A DNA stretch of 5,557 bases from the NCBI GenBank assembly GCA_031268115.1, contig JAIRXV010000245.1, positions 1-5,557 of the forward strand. The letters are read 5' to 3'. Under the pieces are notes generated by a model, which saw nothing but the letters and a program-made list of their open reading frames with translations, was not told where the DNA came from and did no database searches. This document shows, piece by piece, positions 5,399 to 5,557 of the stretch. Positions within the stretch are counted from its first letter, which is position 1. Each line of letters opens with the position of its first letter. A program made the position numbers and the translations under genes. Source of the DNA: Bifidobacteriaceae bacterium (lineage in GTDB: Bacteria > Actinomycetota > Actinomycetes > Actinomycetales > WQXJ01).

Positions 5399-5557
5399 CT
5401 AATCGATGTTGGCGCGGTAGAACCCCTGCCATGAGCGCGACGGGGTAGGGCCGCGCTGCCCCTGGTAGCGCGAGCCCGCAGCTCCGGAGCCGTACGGGTT
5501 GGCGGCGGGGGTCGAGAGCCGGAAGAAGCACATTTGGCCGATCTTCATCCCGGGCCA
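5399..5557 (-). CDS. dcd: dCTP deaminase, C-terminal 52 residues (5' part beyond window edge)
   Basis: The last 52 codons and the TAG stop of dCTP deaminase, a cytoplasmic homotrimer that deaminates dCTP. The actinobacterial type is generally the bifunctional form that also cleaves the product to dUMP plus pyrophosphate, feeding thymidylate synthesis. The visible residues start WPGMKIGQMCFFRL, continue through NPYGSGAAGSRY and include YQGQRGPTPSRSW. This closely follows the recalled M. tuberculosis ending (WPGMKIGQLC, then SKYQGQRGPTPSRSYQNF). The Tyr-Gln-Gly-Gln-Arg-Gly stretch belongs to the flexible C-terminus that closes over the bound nucleotide. The final residues are FYRANID. I infer the bifunctional activity from the lineage, since the catalytic Glu and the loop that defines it lie outside the window. 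The next gene begins two bases after the stop. Confidence 0.95.
   Translation of the reverse strand, partial: WPGMKIGQMCFFRLSTPAANPYGSGAAGSRYQGQRGPTPSRSWQGFYRANID

Noticed and set aside
5397..5531. Longer start for the 331-residue protein at 5531
   Set aside because: Those codons are dcd in a different frame, and the dcd reading matches the family closely.

Overview
The sequence looks like chromosomal DNA from a high-GC actinomycete. GC content is high throughout, codons favour G or C at the third position, and starts follow GGGAGG-type ribosome binding sites. The recognisable proteins (dCTP deaminase of the bifunctional actinobacterial type, DUF4235 membrane protein, ThiB lipoprotein) all read as Actinomycetota. 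I cannot name a genus. I see no phage, transposase, integron, CRISPR or toxin-antitoxin signature.

Layout. Positions 1-2860 (minus strand) hold a thiamine-uptake operon under a TPP riboswitch: candidate promoter (about 2870-2897), TPP aptamer (2769-2859), expression platform with a GC palindrome and a possible anti-Shine-Dalgarno, thiB (1597-2703), an unusual 140-base spacer with a duplicated 34-bp segment around a hairpin, then thiP, which runs off the left edge. The ATPase gene (thiQ) would be expected just beyond the edge. Positions 2962-3237 (plus strand) hold a divergent 91-residue DUF4235 membrane protein that ends in a strong hairpin. Positions 3238-3492 are a gene-free convergent spacer. 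Positions 3493-3981 (minus) encode a small two-helix membrane protein with a PH-like domain. Positions 3982-4400 have no convincing gene but contain a long imperfect hairpin and a small perfect one. Positions 4401-5396 (minus) encode a 331-residue soluble protein I do not recognise, starting two bases after the stop codon of dcd, whose last 52 codons occupy the right edge.

How the genes work together. ThiB captures thiamine outside the membrane and hands it to the ThiP channel, powered by ThiQ. When TPP is plentiful the riboswitch should shut the operon off. Dcd makes dUMP (or dUTP) from dCTP for thymidylate synthesis. The 331-residue protein is probably translationally coupled to Dcd, but nothing in its sequence ties it to nucleotide metabolism. 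The DUF4235 and PH-like proteins are separate housekeeping-type membrane proteins of unknown role.

Most of the window is ordinary. The parts most worth a second look are the repeat-hairpin-repeat element between thiB and thiP, which makes the thiP start ambiguous, the predicted riboswitch switching mechanism, and the unknown gene coupled to dcd. I do not see evidence of a wholly new system.
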